NCBI RefSeq assembly: GCF_016863475.1
Contig: NZ_BOOY01000030.1
Coordinates: 1 to 64,000 of the forward strand
Source: Spirilliplanes yamanashiensis
GTDB lineage: Bacteria; Actinomycetota; Actinomycetes; Mycobacteriales; Micromonosporaceae
Direction: 5' to 3'
DNA: 64,000 nucleotides
Positions 63,756 through 64,000 of this stretch are shown here, piece by piece (within the stretch, counting starts at the first letter, position 1; each line of letters opens with the position of its first letter). The notes beneath the pieces were generated by a model. The model saw nothing but the letters and a program-made list of their open reading frames with translations. It made no database searches and had not been told where the DNA came from. A program made the position numbers and the translations under genes.

Positions 63756-64000
63756 CTAGTAGCGGCAGCGCAGCACGAGCAGCGAGTGCCCGATCAGCTC
63801 GACCGTGCCGCCCGCCTTGACGCCGGTGCGGCGGGCCGGGGTGGCCAGCAGCGGGTCGGCGGTGTCGGCGACGGCCTCCCACATCTGGCCGTACTCGGCG
63901 CCGGGCAGGGTGAAGGTGGCGCCCTCGGCGAGGGGGTTGAACAGCAGCAGGAACGAGTCGTCGACGATGGGCTCGCCGAGCGCGTCGCGTTCCGGGATGC
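63756..64000 (-). CDS. glgX: Glycogen debranching enzyme GlgX-like, C-terminal end (partial)
   Basis: The last 80 residues of a minus-strand gene that continues past the window end. It reads DSFLLLFNPLAEGATFTLPG, then WEAVADTADP and ends VELIGHSLLVLRCRY, the C-terminal beta-domain typical of GlgX/isoamylase-type debranching enzymes of the GH13 family. The TAG stop is at 63756-63758. GlgX would release limit branches of glycogen or feed the trehalose pathways. The catalytic domain is outside the window, so the call rests on the C-terminal signature only. Confidence 0.75.
   Translation of the reverse strand, partial: IPERDALGEPIVDDSFLLLFNPLAEGATFTLPGAEYGQMWEAVADTADPLLATPARRTGVKAGGTVELIGHSLLVLRCRY

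Overview
The window is very GC-rich (well above 70% by eye) and densely coded. It has many 4-base stop/start overlaps, GTG starts, MacAB-type and NarL-type regulatory pairs, RamB next to a glyoxylate shunt, a eukaryotic-type glutamine synthetase (GSII), an AA10 LPMO, and an LPXTG-anchored surface protein. This points to a filamentous actinobacterium, probably Micromonosporaceae (Actinoplanes, Micromonospora or a relative). The family placement is inferred from gene content and style, not from a marker gene. I see no rRNA, tRNA, IS element, prophage or CRISPR array. The window looks like ordinary chromosome.

Layout. 1-1975: two inner-membrane subunits of a sugar ABC importer, ended by a strong hairpin. 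1981-4891: a HAD hydrolase, an acyltransferase-3 membrane protein and a SpoU rRNA/tRNA methyltransferase. 4941-14125: a seven-gene chemosensory operon (CheW, CheR-TPR, CheW, MCP, CheA-REC, CheB, then a three-receiver hybrid histidine kinase). Every junction overlaps, and the content matches a Wsp-type 'alternative cellular function' array rather than flagellar chemotaxis. 14075-21494: esterase and methyltransferase, a MacAB-like ABC exporter divergent from a NarL-type two-component pair, and a DUF305 lipoprotein. 21561-26452: extracellular functions (AA10 LPMO, a secreted Ala/Pro-rich protein, an LPXTG protein built of cysteine-pair repeats, and a secreted beta-propeller glycosidase-like protein). 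26684-31072: RamB regulator divergent from aceA-aceB. 31214-39592: glycosyltransferase, ASCH protein, secreted propeller, epimerase, type II NADH dehydrogenase, small proteins, GSII and a lipoprotein. 39609-46765: phosphoketolase divergent from a DUF1906 hydrolase-like secreted protein (two DevR-like boxes between them), a UbiA prenyltransferase, a subtilase and a DUF5995 protein. 46774-50845: dhaK-dhaL-dhaM dihydroxyacetone phosphorylation operon. 50888-55967: MFS transporter under twin TetR-like operators, a BNR-repeat protein, and three prepilin-like genes, one carrying a ricin-type lectin region. 56092-63671: a compact operon of SWIM/DUF5691, MoxR AAA+ ATPase, DUF5682 (ChaN/EreA-like) and VWA protein. 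63756-64000: the 3' end of a glgX-like gene.

The most interesting systems are: (i) the Wsp-like array, whose terminal gene is a multi-receiver histidine kinase instead of a diguanylate cyclase; (ii) the SWIM-DUF5691/MoxR/DUF5682/VWA operon, a MoxR-VWA 'chaperone-like' system with an unknown target; (iii) the prepilin operon with a lectin-bearing minor pilin; and (iv) a repeated leaderless-promoter module (TANNNT, 6-7 nt, start codon) that I found upstream of ten genes and used to choose several starts.
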